Counted from the stretch's first letter, positions 43,149-52,883 are shown. The stretch is 64,000 nucleotides of DNA from Larix kaempferi (GCA_027924585.1 BSBM01001937.1:372001-436000); one strand, 5' to 3'. Notes: generated by a model from the letters alone, not told the origin. Made by a program: numbers and translations.

Positions 43149-44340
43149 CTATTGCGGGGGAATGGAATCCAGAACTTTGTCTGAACATGCTGCCCCCAGA
43201 CCTTCCAGGTCGAGTTCTCCTAGTTCCATCTCCTCACCTTCCTCCCCATGCATGGATACATCCTCCACCTCCACTGCTTTTTCTGCATCCTGGGTGGGGT
43301 TATCCAGTCTGGGGGTGAGCTCCTTGTCCGACTTTTCTTTGAGTTGTCCTTCCTCCATGCTTGCATTTGCCTGCATTGGCTGCAAAACTTCAAACCGATT
43401 GTGCGTTTGAGCTTTTTTGGGAACCTCTGGCCTGGCTCCTCTCTTGGCTTGACGCTTCTTGTTTGTGACTTTGGTGAACCCTTCCGAGTCTTTTCCTTCC
43501 GAATTACAGGTAACTCCTGGCTGTTTATTTAGCTGAGAATCTCGAAAAAGATGCCCATGCTCATGACAACGTTGACAACGAAAAGGAATATGCTCATAGT
43601 CAATCGCCAAGAACCAATCCTCTTCCTCCTCGGTGAGTTCAATCCCTTCCGACAAGTCTTGAGAGATGTCCATGTAAAGACTGATACAGGCATACGAGGT
43701 ATACCTCATCTTCTTTGTTTGCTCGGAAACCTTAACAAAAACTCCCAGGGTATTTCCTATGTCAGTAAGAATTTCCTCCTTCTAGTATTATGAGGGTAAT
43801 GAGTACAAGCGGAGCCAAACAGGGGCGATCGTTAGATTTTCCTTATCATGGTAAAACGTTCTTTCCAAGGGCACAAGTATAACCCTTAATAATTGAAAAA
43901 ATATGGTCCATTATCAAAGATGCGAGTGCGATCTGACTCATTGAAGAAGACTATCGTGAAAAACCCGTTGGCACCAAGTTGAAGGTCATAGTGGCCCTGT
44001 GGTTTCCAAGTTGTATTAATCCACTAGACTAAAGCCTTTTCCGCAGGCCAAATTCCAATGAATTTACCGATAAGTGCATGATCTTTCATATACTAAATGT
44101 CAGCCCTGACTGTTTCTGAGTTGATTTGAAGCTTTGGCATCGTTTTGGCTTTCGACAAACACTACCCTGGTTTTCTGGTTTCTCCCACTTCCTGAGTCGA
44201 ATTGATGGTTTCGCTTGTCCCTTCTCCTCCCGTTCCCGAATGGAGGTCAGGATCTAGTCCCTTTTCTACTTCTTTCCCTTTATCGTTAGCCAGGGGAGGG
44301 GGTAGAGCCCTGTCGCCTGTGGCTTCACCCATGCCAGCTT
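43149..44340 (-). pseudogene. LINE-1 ORF1 (DUF4283-like plus degenerate CCHC knuckle)
   Basis: The C-terminal frame (43709-43149, 186 codons) contains AIDYEHIPFRCQRCHEHGHL, a CCHC-like knuckle (C-x2-C-x4-H) whose last cysteine reads serine. A Glu-rich tail follows (GEEGEEMELGELDLEGLG). Upstream, LTIAPVWLRLYSLPS near 43830 marks the end of the DUF4283-type domain. The N-terminal half is interrupted by many stops. ORF1 proteins coat the RNA in the LINE particle. Confidence 0.85.
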
Positions 44341-44463
44341 GGCCCTCCGTTGTCTGAGGAGGCTCTTCTGACCCCCGACCTCAAATTGAAACCTGCAAAA
44401 ACCCGACCTAACCAGTAAACCCTAGTTCTCTGTTGTTCCTCTTGCCTTCATCCAGTGTGGCTC

Positions 44464-44903
44464 TATCATCAAAGAAAATTCACTTAATACAAAATGCACT
44501 GTATCATTTGACTAAACTATATTTCAACATATGTGGTAGTATGATTATGACTCTTAACATGATGTGGACAAAATTTCCAAGATTTAATTGAGTTATGACC
44601 GAGCTAGGAGTTTACAAAGACACATATCTCAATTGCACATTGAACATCAAAGAATTGTTTTTGTGGCAAGAAATGTGAGTAGAACTTCTAAATAAAAAAA
44701 TCATCAATAATTTTATTAACGAATGGTTATTGAATTAGTCAATTAAAATAATAAGAATGTCTATTATTTAAAAAAGATAACACTTATTCATTTTTTTTAA
44801 GGAAGTTGTCACTATTGTTGCAATTTCCATAATCAATTGCAAATAATTCTACATGAAGTTCAAAATTTTCAAAATATATTTAAGAATTTTTTTAAAATTA
44901 AAT
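44464..44903. repeat. Middle fragment of the left palindrome arm
   Basis: The reverse complement matches about 62230-62890 of the right arm. Shared blocks include TTCTTTGATGTT, ATGTGCA.TTG, AAGAGTCATAAT and GTTGAAATATAGTTT.GTCAA. LINE-1 bounds it on the left and LINE-2 on the right. Confidence 0.78.
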
Positions 44904-44946
44904 ATCTTGCGTTCCGGAGGAGAACCTGGAAATTTTTTACAAGGAA

Positions 44947-45400
44947 TTGTGTGCTTATCAGATTCCAAGGGCGGACGGGCCAGAGAAAGTCTGCTGGGGG
45001 TACTCCAATACTGGGAACTTCAATATCGCAGTGGCGGTGGGATTGCTCGAGGAATTCCACAGGCTATTGCGGGACGAGAAATGGAGAAAGGTGTGGCGGG
45101 GGAATCTATGGCCTAAAATTGCAACCTTCAGTTGGCTCCTAATTCTCCAATGCATCTTACTTGGGAAAATCTTCTGAAACACGGTATGACTAAGCCCTCC
45201 CGGTGTTGTATAGGCTATAATGACGTTGAAACCATCAATCATTTGCTGGACAATTTCCCACTGGCTTCCTCCCTTTGCGTTATCAGGGGTAGAAGAGGTT
45301 CAGAAAGAATGCCAGGGTCACGGGGCGCCCAGATCTCACCTTGGCTAATTGAATATTTCAACCCTTCAAGAACGAGCTCCTCAATAGAATGTGAGAATTG
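44947..45400 (+). pseudogene. LINE-2 ORF2 zinc-knuckle region
   Basis: A frame from 44947 reads RADGPEKVCWGYSNTGNFNI, then LLEEFHRLLRDEKWRKVWRG and NLWPKIATFSW. Another frame from about 45180 reads KPSRCCIGYNDVETINHLLD, the zf-RVT C...H-L-L motif. Two frameshifts separate this from the RNase H ORF. Confidence 0.85.
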
Positions 45401-46258
45401 TTCTCGGGGTTTGTGGTGTGGGAAGTGTGGAAGGAGAGAAACCAATGCACGTTTGAGGGAAAGGAACAGAACACAGAGGGAGTCTGGATGTTAGTTGAAG
45501 TCCACCTGAAGGAAATGCTTACCCTCACTCAATGGCCATCTGAAGCTATGAAAGTAGACAATGCAGATGGGCAAATCTTAAATGGCTGGGGTATTTTTAA
45601 CATACTTGTGAGTATTGGTAGATCGCAAGCACTAATCGCTCCACACCAAAGTCCTGACTTTTGGCAATACATGTTCATTGGCACCTTCAAGCTTAATTTT
45701 GATGGCGTGACGAAGGGGAACCTTGGGTCGGTTGGATTCGGCGGAGTGATAAGAAATGATAAAGGGAGTGTGCTAAGTGTCTTCCAGGGAGACATCAGGG
45801 AAACCACGAACAGTGTTTCCGAATTAGAATGTCTAGTCAGCGGTTTGCGATGGGTAGTGCAGCAACAATGGTTACCATTGACAGTGGAGGGGGACTCCAT
45901 ACTTATGATTGCTATGGCAAGACTCATCCAGAGGTGCTTCGCTATCTCCAAAGTTTCTCAGAACTGGAAGTGGGAGAGTAGACTGGACCAGCTTCAACGT
46001 CTTTTGGCCACCACCCCGGCCGTTCAGTTCATGCACGTTCGACGCCAAGGGAACAAGGTGGCAGATGATTTGGCGAACAATGGGATAAAGGCTCGTGTAT
46101 CCTTCGATTCAAATCCCCTGGAGGACACCTGTGAACGTGCATTGCGGTGTCGCTTCTTGGAACTTGCAACTGCAGACATTGCACAACTGGCAAGAACACA
46201 GGGTCGAAGTGGGGAAAGGCCATATGGGGCAGTGGACATGCGGCCCCAATTGGGATAG
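45398..46258 (+). CDS. LINE-2 RNase H, uninterrupted 286-codon frame
   Basis: This is the best-preserved RNase H in the window. It opens with FVVWEVWKERNQCTF, the segment before RNase H, then a linker. RNase H motifs follow in order: FKLNFDGVTKGN (first Asp), GFGGVIRNDKG, SVSELECLVSGL (Glu), LTVEGDSILMIA (second Asp) and QFMHVRRQGNKVADDLANNG (His, last Asp). All four acidic positions are present. It ends with a TAG after MRPQLG. Comparison with LINE-1 suggests the original frame ran 41 codons further to a shared TAA. It is truncated at its N-terminus relative to full ORF2, so it is not a functional LINE protein on its own. Confidence 0.92.
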   Translation: MFSGFVVWEVWKERNQCTFEGKEQNTEGVWMLVEVHLKEMLTLTQWPSEAMKVDNADGQILNGWGIFNILVSIGRSQALIAPHQSPDFWQYMFIGTFKLNFDGVTKGNLGSVGFGGVIRNDKGSVLSVFQGDIRETTNSVSELECLVSGLRWVVQQQWLPLTVEGDSILMIAMARLIQRCFAISKVSQNWKWESRLDQLQRLLATTPAVQFMHVRRQGNKVADDLANNGIKARVSFDSNPLEDTCERALRCRFLELATADIAQLARTQGRSGERPYGAVDMRPQLG

Positions 46259-46381
46259 GGGTATTTTCCCATAAATGATCAACTGCCCCTTTTCACCACT
46301 AACCTTGACCACATTATGACGATAAGTGGAGGCGGGGATGAGAGGACATTTGGGAATCGCAACACGAGGCTCGTAACTTAA

Positions 46382-46756
46382 ATGATCATGCGACAACCCC
46401 GTTTTGATTCACCTCGAGTTGAAGAAATCATTGTTCGGACAAGGATGGATGGAAGGATGAAGGGAGGTAATCGTGTTTGTACCGGCTTCAACGTGTGGGA
46501 AAGGACTAAGCTCTCTCAAGCATTTAAGCTCAGCAAAGATGACTCATGTGGAGCCTTGAGCTGGGACGATCCGGTAAAGATCATTGGGTACGGTGAATCG
46601 AGGGTTTGCACATTGGCCAATTCCATGCAGATGCCTAGACATTTAAAGTTCGTGATGCTAGGCCGTTCAAGGACGACCAAAACTTTTAAATTTGGACGCC
46701 TTCCTTGGCTGGGTGTTATGTTTTTTCTCATGCAATACGGGAATAGTTGGTTGTAG
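46382..46756 (+). CDS. LINE-2 conserved post-RNase H frame
   Basis: A 124-codon open frame follows the TAA shared with LINE-1, in the same frame as RNase H. It reads GGNRVCTGFNVWERTKLSQA, WDDPVKIIGYGESRVCTLAN and RSRTTKTFKFGRLPWLGVMF. The same frame is open in LINE-1 (19049-18832) and partly in LINE-3 (51818-51459). Differences between LINE-1 and LINE-2 are not concentrated at third codon positions, so present-day selection is not shown. I do not recognise a family. It may be an expressed small protein, part of a read-through product, or conserved 3' RNA sequence. Confidence 0.55.
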   Translation: MIMRQPRFDSPRVEEIIVRTRMDGRMKGGNRVCTGFNVWERTKLSQAFKLSKDDSCGALSWDDPVKIIGYGESRVCTLANSMQMPRHLKFVMLGRSRTTKTFKFGRLPWLGVMFFLMQYGNSWL

Positions 46757-46804
46757 CTCGCAGGAGACATCTCTTTCACCTCAGGGACCCTATTCTTGTG
46801 TATA

Positions 46805-47252
46805 ATGGCACCTTGTTTGCGAATGCGCAGCCGGAGAGGCTCTCAGCGAAGTACTTGTGAGAGGGATTGCAATACAGAGGAAGGGACTTCGCATCAGGCA
46901 ATGAATGCACCCGAGGATGTTCCTTCTCTGGATTTTAATTGGACAGCTCAGTACCTCGCGGAGACTTCGAGCGCCATCGAGGCTCAAATAGCGCACATGG
47001 AAGTCTCCCTCCAGCGAGAAATTGAGTCTCATCAGGGAAGATTGATAGCGGGCAATCCTTTTTGGGCAGTGAGAATATTGTTCGATTGAGAACTCCATGC
47101 TCGGGACCAGCTGGTGAAGGAGATCCGAGAAGCAATCGGGGAGATGATACGCCAACAACAGATCAACTTGGTCGGCTTGCGAACGCTGGAAGATGTTGTG
47201 GAGGGGTATCGTGCTCCGACTTCAACGAACGCAGGGAACCGGGCAACCAGGA
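46805..47252 (+). pseudogene. LINE-2 ORF3, helical/coiled-coil protein, one stop, cut by Copia
   Basis: The frame starts MAPCLRMRSRRGS and includes EGTSHQAMNAPEDVPSLDFN, YLAETSSAIEAQIAHMEVSL and NPFWAVRILF. A TGA at 47087-47089 stands where LINE-3 has CGT/CGA-type codons. The frame then continues ARDQLVKEIREAIGEMIRQQ and LRTLEDVVEGY until the Copia insertion. Residues agree with LINE-3 ORF3 at well over half of positions and without frameshifts. Predicted largely helical with a basic N-terminus. The family is not known to me. Confidence 0.7.
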
Positions 47253-48043
47253 TGTGAAAATCCTCACAGCAGATCTAAGAGATGATGTACACCTCACAAG
47301 AGTAATTATGATTAAGTAGGAAGATAGAAGAAGAGTGGTCAATGCAGTGTAATGAGCAACATAATAATAATACAGTAGAACTCGGATATAAGCAAAAATA
47401 CTTCACACACACTAATTCATTAATCACAATATGGACAAATAAATAGTACAATGCATGAGGATTCGAATGCCAAAGGCGACAATTCGAATTAGCCTTCATG
47501 GAGTGATCAAAAGATCACTAGAGTGTCATCGGAGCACAACTAGAAGTCATCATCATCATCAGTGGAGTCATCAATGCACAAGTAACTGTCAACCATCAGT
47601 CAAACTGAGTCTAACCGAGTGTGGTAGGTGTAATTGGCACTAACTGAATGAAGGAGGCTCAACGGAGGGCGCATGAGGAGCTAATTGGAGTCAGAATGGG
47701 TAGTCAAGTCTCACTGGAGGTCCATCGAAGTGATACAGTCAGTTGAGAGTTAGTCTAGCCTTAAATCAATGAAAGAACTGAAGATAACTAAATGGTAGGT
47801 AAGGAAGGGCACCTTTCTCATGCAATAGGTGAAAGGAGGGCGCACTAAGCACTAGGAGGGCTGAAACTGAGTGGAAAGAAGCTTCGGGGGCTAGCCAACT
47901 GAGGGCTAGGCGCTGGGACTGATGATTGTGATGCATGCAAACCCTAAATAATGCATGCAAACCCTAATAATGCATGCAAGACCTAAAATGCAAATAATGG
48001 AAATGCTGATAGGTCTAGGATGGACTACAAGAATATCCTAACA
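47253..48043 (-). repeat. 3' LTR of the 47253-50386 Copia element
   Basis: 791 bp; its partner at 49591-50386 differs by scattered substitutions and small indels, for example an extra GAGTGTAATT near 49970. The outer end adjoins the TSD CAGGA. Confidence 0.95.
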
Positions 48044-48230
48044 CCCCCCCATAATCCATCTTGGGCCTTGGTAACTGAGACCAAAGGTCACCCAATACAA
48101 TGAATAATAATAACAGTCAATAAACCAAGGAAATGGGGAAAACCTCATGGGAAAAATACCCCCCCTCAAAATAGACTGTAAGGCACACACAAAAGTAAAT
48201 GCTCCAAACTCAAGCTGGTGTGATGCTTGG

Positions 48231-49451
48231 TCATATGTCTGGAGGTATCTTTTTCTTGGGAAGAAGTGGATCATGATCAGAAAGCATGTGCTTGTACTTG
48301 CTCTTCAGATTGAATGTGATGAGAATAAATCCAAAAGTATGAGGATGATCCTTGAACCTGTGATTCAAATCAGCTGAGGTAGGATCAAATCTATGAATGT
48401 GAAGATAGTCTTTTGTCTTCTCCTTCGAACCATCATGGGTGAGATTATGCCAAAAAAAACCATCAAATAATAATGATTGCTTGGAATCCAAATCAGCTTC
48501 AAGACTTGAATCATGGTTTCTTGAGATCTCCTTTGAACCATTAGAGGTGAGATCAAAACCAGTAAATGCATGAGAAATTATCCCAATCGAATGGCAATGG
48601 TTTCTTGAGATCTCTTTTGATCCAGCAGGGGTGAGATCAAAACCATGATGTGCATGAGAAATTATCCCAAGCGAATGGCAATGGTTTCTTGAGATCTCCT
48701 TTGAACGAGCAGGGGTGAGATCAAAACCATGATATGCATGAGAAATTATCCCAAGCAAATGGCAATGGCCATAGTCTTCAATAACCTTCTGAAAGTATGA
48801 AATAATGATCATATAGTAGTACATAAGAGGTGAGTGATCAAGGTGAGCGAATGCATTACCTCCAATGGCTGATTTTACCTCCGAAACATTTATGTGATCA
48901 TGATGCAAACCAATAGACTCTGGTGCAAGAGAGGATTTAGGACCTTCTGCAATTTGTAGAGTGTGAGCTGGCACAAAATTCGAAATAGAAGAAATTTGGA
49001 GCATGGGTGTAGAATCTGCGAGTTCTTCTTCTTTGTGGACAACTTTTATATGAGATATGTTTGATACTGATTCATGATCAATGAGATCATCAAGGAGGGC
49101 GAATGCATCACTTTGCTTGCTCTCGAAGGGGTTTGGATCAATCCCTTCATCATGTCTGCCAAATCTTTCATCCAGGTGGGCCCATAGCTCTTTTGGAGTT
49201 TCAACATCATCAAGGTATTGGTATATCATGTATTCAGGCAAAGCAAACATCATTGTTGCATACACTCTGTCACCTTTTTATAACCAGTCAAGCTCTTCTT
49301 CAGAGGATTCGAACTCTCTTTCAAAACAATGATCAAAGAGATCATTTTTTTTCAAATATGCTATTATTTTCGGTTTCCATTCATCATAGTTGAATGGAGA
49401 AAGAAGATCATAGTTGAATGGAGGAAGAGGAGGGATTTCTTTTGAATACAT
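48231..49451 (-). pseudogene. Copia gag-like ORF with 28-residue repeats, one stop
   Basis: The frame starts MYSKEIPPLPPFNYD at 49451 and continues DEWKPKIIAYLKKNDLFDHC. After a single TAA (about 49278) it goes on in the same frame with YATMMFALPEYMIYQYLDDV and LWAHLDERFGRHDE. This is the Copia gag pattern (Y..W...M...L, then A..LI.......A...W..L...F). Beyond that the protein lacks the CCHC knuckle. Instead it carries about three 28-residue repeats (SKEISRNHCHSLGIISHAHH plus GFDLTPAG) encoded by an 84-bp tandem repeat at about 48524-48775. It ends at 48231 near the polypurine tract. Confidence 0.82.
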
Positions 49452-49578
49452 GGAAGCTGTAGAAGACCTGCAAAAAAAATAGAAATATCTACAACTACTA
49501 TTGCTGCAAAAATGCAAAAATCTTGATAATAACCTGCAAAAAACTCTCAGGAATGGAGATAAACAATACTCTCAACAT

Positions 49579-49590
49579 GCTCTGATACCA
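49579..49590 (-). other. Primer binding site (initiator Met-tRNA)
   Basis: On the minus strand TGGTATCAGAGC starts immediately after the LTR end TTTTCACA. It is a perfect match to the plant Copia consensus primer site. Confidence 0.95.
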
Positions 49591-50386
49591 TGTGAAAATC
49601 CTCACAACAGATCTAAGAGATGATGTATACCTCACAACAGTAATTATGATTAAGCAGGAAGATAGAAGAAGAATGGTCAATGCAGTGTAATGAGAAACAT
49701 AATAATAATACAGTAGAACTCGAATAGAAGCAAAAATACTTCACACACTAATTCATTAATCACAATATGGACAAATAAATAGTACAATGCATGAGGATTC
49801 GAATGCCAAAGGTGGCAATTTGAATTAGCCTTCATGGCGTGATCAAACGATCACGAGTGTCATCGGAGCACAACTAGAAGTCATCATCATCATCAGTGGA
49901 GTCATCAATGCACAAGTAATTGTCAACCATCAGTCAAACTGAGTCTAACTGAGTGTGGTAGGTGTAATTGAGTGTAATTGGCACTAACTGAATGAAGGAG
50001 GCTCAGTGGAGGGCGTATGAGGAGCTAACTGGAGTCAGAATGGGTAGTCAAGTCTCACTGGAGGTCATCGGAGTGATACAGTCAGGTGAGAGTTAGTCTA
50101 GCCTTAAATTAAGGAAATAACTGAAGATAACTGAATGGTAGGTAAGGACGGGTGCCTTTCTCATGCAATAGGTGAAAGGAGAGCGCACTAAGCACTAGGA
50201 AGGCTGAAATTGAGTGGAAAGAAGCTCCGGGGGCTAGCTAACTGAGGGCTAGGTGCTGGGACTGATGACTAAGATGCATGCAAACCCTAAATAATGCATG
50301 CAAACCCTAATAATGCATGCATGACCTAAAATGCAAATAATGGAAATGCTAATAGGTCTAGGATGGAGTATAGGAATATCCTAACA
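49591..50386 (-). repeat. 5' LTR of the 47253-50386 Copia element
   Basis: 796-bp partner of 47253-48043, starting TGTTAGGATATTCC on the minus strand and ending TTTTCACA at the primer site. Confidence 0.95.
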
Positions 50387-50720
50387 TAGGACCGCAAGTG
50401 ATCTCTCGACACACTGAGCCGAAGAGCTATGGAAGCCGCTGGTAGTTTGAGCTTAGTCCCTTTTTCTTGTTTGTTTCTTAATGCAAGACGCTTTTTGTAA
50501 TGGTATACATTTTAGACGTAGGCATAGCAAGCCCAGTGTGGAAACTTGTCGGTTTGGTGGTCATTAGGCCAGTGTTTGATTATATTTTGGTTGTATTATT
50601 TTGTGGAGAACATTAATGCTCTGTTTTCCCAACATGGGAAGGGTTGTGGTGTGGTGTAATGCCATAAAACACTCTGTAACTTTCTTATTTTTACATTATT
50701 AATAGAAGGTCCCGATGCTT
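50387..50720 (+). other. LINE-2 3' untranslated region
   Basis: It resumes the LINE-2 ORF3 end and UTR after the Copia insertion and aligns with the LINE-3 UTR (51034-50721 in complement). Shared words include AGACGTAGGCATAG/AGACATAGGCATAG, CTCTGTTTTCCCAAC and TATTAATAGAAG. It ends AGGTCCCGATGCTT, which is the target duplicated by LINE-3. Confidence 0.88.
50707..50720. repeat. 14-bp TSD of LINE-3, left copy (right copy 58024-58037)
   Basis: AGGTCCCGATGCTT occurs at 50707-50720 before the T-run (LINE-3 poly(A) in complement) and at 58024-58037 after the LINE-3 5' end. The last one or two T may belong to the tail, so the duplication is 12-14 bp. Confidence 0.92.
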
Positions 50721-51034
50721 TTTTTTTGTAAGTAAGCATCTCAAACTTCTATTAATAGTGTACAAAATGTTACAAAAAGTTACAGGAAGATTAAGGCATT
50801 ACGTTGCACATAGACTGGGCCAAGTTGGGAAAACAGAGCATGAGAATTCTTCACAGCAAAGACGAGCAAAAAGACCCAACACTATCCTGAAGACCTTGAA
50901 ACCGACAAGAAACACAACATGATTTCTATGCCTATGTCTAAAAACGATCCATTACAAAAACCAAAGTATATAAAGGAACAAAATTGAACAGGGGACTGTA
51001 CTTAAATAACCCGCGATATCCAGAGTTCATCTAT

Positions 51035-51508
51035 TCATTGTGCCGAGGTTTCGTTTGCATTCCTGGTTGTCAGGTTCCTTGTATCCAGTGGGGTCGGAGT
51101 ACTAAACACCTCCACAACTTCTTCCAAAGTACGCAGGACGACCGAGCTTCTCTGATGTTGGCGTTTAATCTTTGCAATTGCTCCTTGAATCTCTTTGACT
51201 AACTGGTCTCGAGCCTGGATTTCACGAGCGAGCAGAATACACCTTGCCCAAAAGGGATTGGCCGCTATTAGTCCCTCCTGCTGAGATTCAAACTCCTGCT
51301 GGAGGGAGATTTCCATGCGCGCTATTTGCGCCTCGGTGGTGCCAGACGTCTCCGTAAGGTATTGAGTTGCCCAATTAAAAGGCAGAGGGTGAGCATCCTC
51401 AGGCTTATTCATCCCCTGGTGTGAAGTCCCTTCCCCCATTTGGCGATTCCTCTTCCTATTACTTTGCCGAGAGCCTCTGTGGCTGCGCATTTGCATACGG
51501 GGTGCCAT
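51035..51508 (-). CDS. LINE-3 ORF3, intact 157-codon frame, helical/coiled-coil
   Basis: From ATG at 51508 the frame reads MAPRMQMRSHRGSRQSNRKR (basic, Ser/Arg-rich), EGTSHQGMNKPEDAHPLPFN, ETSGTTEAQIARMEISLQQE, NPFWARCILLAREIQARDQL, then VKEIQGAIAKIKRQ and LRTLEEVVEVFSTP, ending TAA-like after NANETSAQ. The middle and C-terminal parts look helical with heptad-like spacing; the N-terminus could bind nucleic acid. The frame is preserved relative to LINE-2 across its whole length. No known plant LINE domain comes to mind for this position, where a 3' UTR is expected. Confidence 0.72.
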   Translation of the reverse strand: MAPRMQMRSHRGSRQSNRKRNRQMGEGTSHQGMNKPEDAHPLPFNWATQYLTETSGTTEAQIARMEISLQQEFESQQEGLIAANPFWARCILLAREIQARDQLVKEIQGAIAKIKRQHQRSSVVLRTLEEVVEVFSTPTPLDTRNLTTRNANETSAQ

Positions 51509-51905
51509 TATGCACAGGAAAATAGTCCCTGACGTGAGAGAAGCCACCTACAAACTGTAACCAACGGTTCTCGTATTGAAAAAGACACAACATAACACCC
51601 TGCCAGGGAAGGCAACCAAATTTACCAGTTCGGGTCGTCCTTGAGGTTTCTAGCTTTACGACCTTTAAATCACAAGGCCTTTGCCAAGATTTGGCCATTG
51701 TACAGACCCTCAAATCACCATGCTCAATAATCATTGCCAAATTGTCCCTGCCCTGGGTTCTGCATGCGTGATCATTGATGAGCTCTGGTGCCTGAAGGGG
51801 TTTCATACATTCCCACACGTTGAAGTCGGTCCAGACGTAATGACCATCCTTGATCGTCCATCCATCCTCGTCGGAGCATTAAAAAGTCCAGCTCGCTGCA
51901 AATCA
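51459..51905 (-). CDS. LINE-3 conserved post-RNase H frame
   Basis: The frame 51818-51459 carries HACRTQGRDNLAMIIEHGDL, RVCTMAKSWQRPCDLKVVKL and RSRTT-like TSRTTRTGKFGCLPWQGVML, homologous to 46382-46756 of LINE-2. A TDFNVWE motif is readable just upstream. It overlaps the start of ORF3 in another frame because of a small frame difference, and is more diverged than the other two copies. Function unknown. Confidence 0.5.
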
Positions 51906-52100
51906 AAACTGGGTTGTTGTATGAAGTTTTAAATGGCAGGCCTCATGTTGCTGGTCCCGGATGTCCCCTCATCCCCGCCTCCACTTCTTGTAATAATGTG
52001 GTTAGGGTTTGTGGTTAGGGTTATTGGTTAAATGAGTCGGTTGGTCACTTATGTGAAGAGAACCCTATCCCAGGTGGGGCCGCCTGTCCACTGCCCCATG

Positions 52101-52841
52101 TTACCTTTCCCCACTTCTACTTTGTACTCTTTCCAGCTGGGCGATGTTAGTGGCTATAATTTCCAAACAATGACACCTTAGAGCGCAATCACATGTGTCC
52201 TCCAGCGGGCCTGCCTGGAAGGAGACACGAGCTCTTACCCCCTTGTTCGCCAATTCATCCGCCACCTTATTCCCTTGGCGACGAACATGCATGAACTGAA
52301 TGACCGAGGTGGTGAACAAGAGACGTTGAAGCTGGTGCAGTCTGCATTCCCACTTCTAGTTTTGAGAAACCTTGGAGATGGCGGAACTCCGCTGGATGCA
52401 TCCTGCCATTGCAATCATAATCATGGAGTCCCCCTCCACTATCAATGGTAACCCTTTCTGTTGTATTGCCCATTGCAATCCGCTGACTAGGCCTTCTAGT
52501 TCTAATTCAGCTACATTGTTCGTTGCTTCGCCCATGTCTCCGCAGAAGACACTGAGCACTCTTCCTCCGTCATTTCTTATTACTCCGCCAAATCCAGCCG
52601 GTCCAGGGTTCCCCTTCGCCGCGCCATCAAAGTTAAGCTTAAAGGTACCTACTGGTGGGTATTGCCAAATGTCGGGACTTTGGTGCTGAGCATTTCGCAC
52701 ACGTAATCTATCAATACTCATAGGTATGTTGAAAGTACCCCATTCATTTAAGATTTGCCTCTCTGTAATGTTTGCTTTCATTGCTTCTGGTGTCCAATGG
52801 TTAAGTTTGAGCTTTTCCTTCAGGTGTATTTCAACTATCAT
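52101..52841 (-). pseudogene. LINE-3 RNase H
   Basis: The frame 52841-52356 holds TFKLNFDGAAKGNPGPAGFG (first Asp), GVIRNDGG, NNVAELELEGLVSGLQWAIQ (Glu) and LIVEGDSMIMIAMAG (second Asp). After a frameshift near 52350, 52319-52101 supplies IQFMHVRRQGNKVADELANK (His and last Asp). All catalytic positions exist but not in one frame. Confidence 0.92.
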
Positions 52842-52883
52842 CCAGACTGCCTCTATGTTCCATTCCTTTCCCTCGAACGTTCG

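Larger units (their letters stand above)
38299..44463 (-). mobile_element. LINE-1, main part (5' end to post-RNase H), split by the Gypsy insert
   Basis: A minus-strand LINE runs through ORF1, endonuclease, reverse transcriptase, zinc knuckle, RNase H and the post-RNase H frame, colinear with LINE-3. The 5' end near 44463 aligns with the 5' end of LINE-3 (shared AACTAGGGTTTAC), so this copy was close to full length at its 5' side. The 3' continuation is at 19049-18757. All ORFs carry stops or frameshifts. It sits inside the left arm of the AT-rich palindrome. Confidence 0.92.
47253..50386 (-). mobile_element. Non-autonomous Copia-type LTR element in LINE-2 ORF3
   Basis: The 3134-bp element has LTRs at 47253-48043 and 49591-50386 (TGTGAAAATCC ... 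ATATCCTAACA). The near-perfect 5-bp TSD is CAGGA (47248-47252) and TAGGA (50387-50391). In minus orientation it has a perfect initiator-Met primer site TGGTATCAGAGC (49590-49579) and a polypurine tract of G residues (complement of 48044-48050). The only coding is a gag-like frame of about 1.2 kb. Protease, integrase, RT and RNase H are absent, so mobilisation needed a helper. The LTRs are very similar, so insertion is fairly recent. Confidence 0.95.
44904..50720 (+). mobile_element. LINE-2, 5'-truncated, split by a Copia element and by LINE-3
   Basis: A plus-strand LINE begins abruptly in the zinc-knuckle region (CTTGCGTTCCGGAGG, matching LINE-3 in complement near 53420). It continues through RNase H, the two post-RNase H frames and the 3' UTR. 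The Copia element at 47253-50386 interrupts the last ORF. The UTR resumes at 50387 and reaches 50720, where LINE-3 is inserted. The final bases ACTTAC plus eight A are at 58038-58051. No clear TSD is visible around LINE-2. Confidence 0.9.

Noticed and set aside
43551-43793. Plus-strand frame over LINE-1 ORF1
   Set aside because: It is antisense to the zinc-knuckle region and is a shadow.
48231-49265. 344-codon frame as a host gene
   Set aside because: It lies between a primer site and a polypurine tract inside a complete LTR element, and its start matches the Copia gag pattern.
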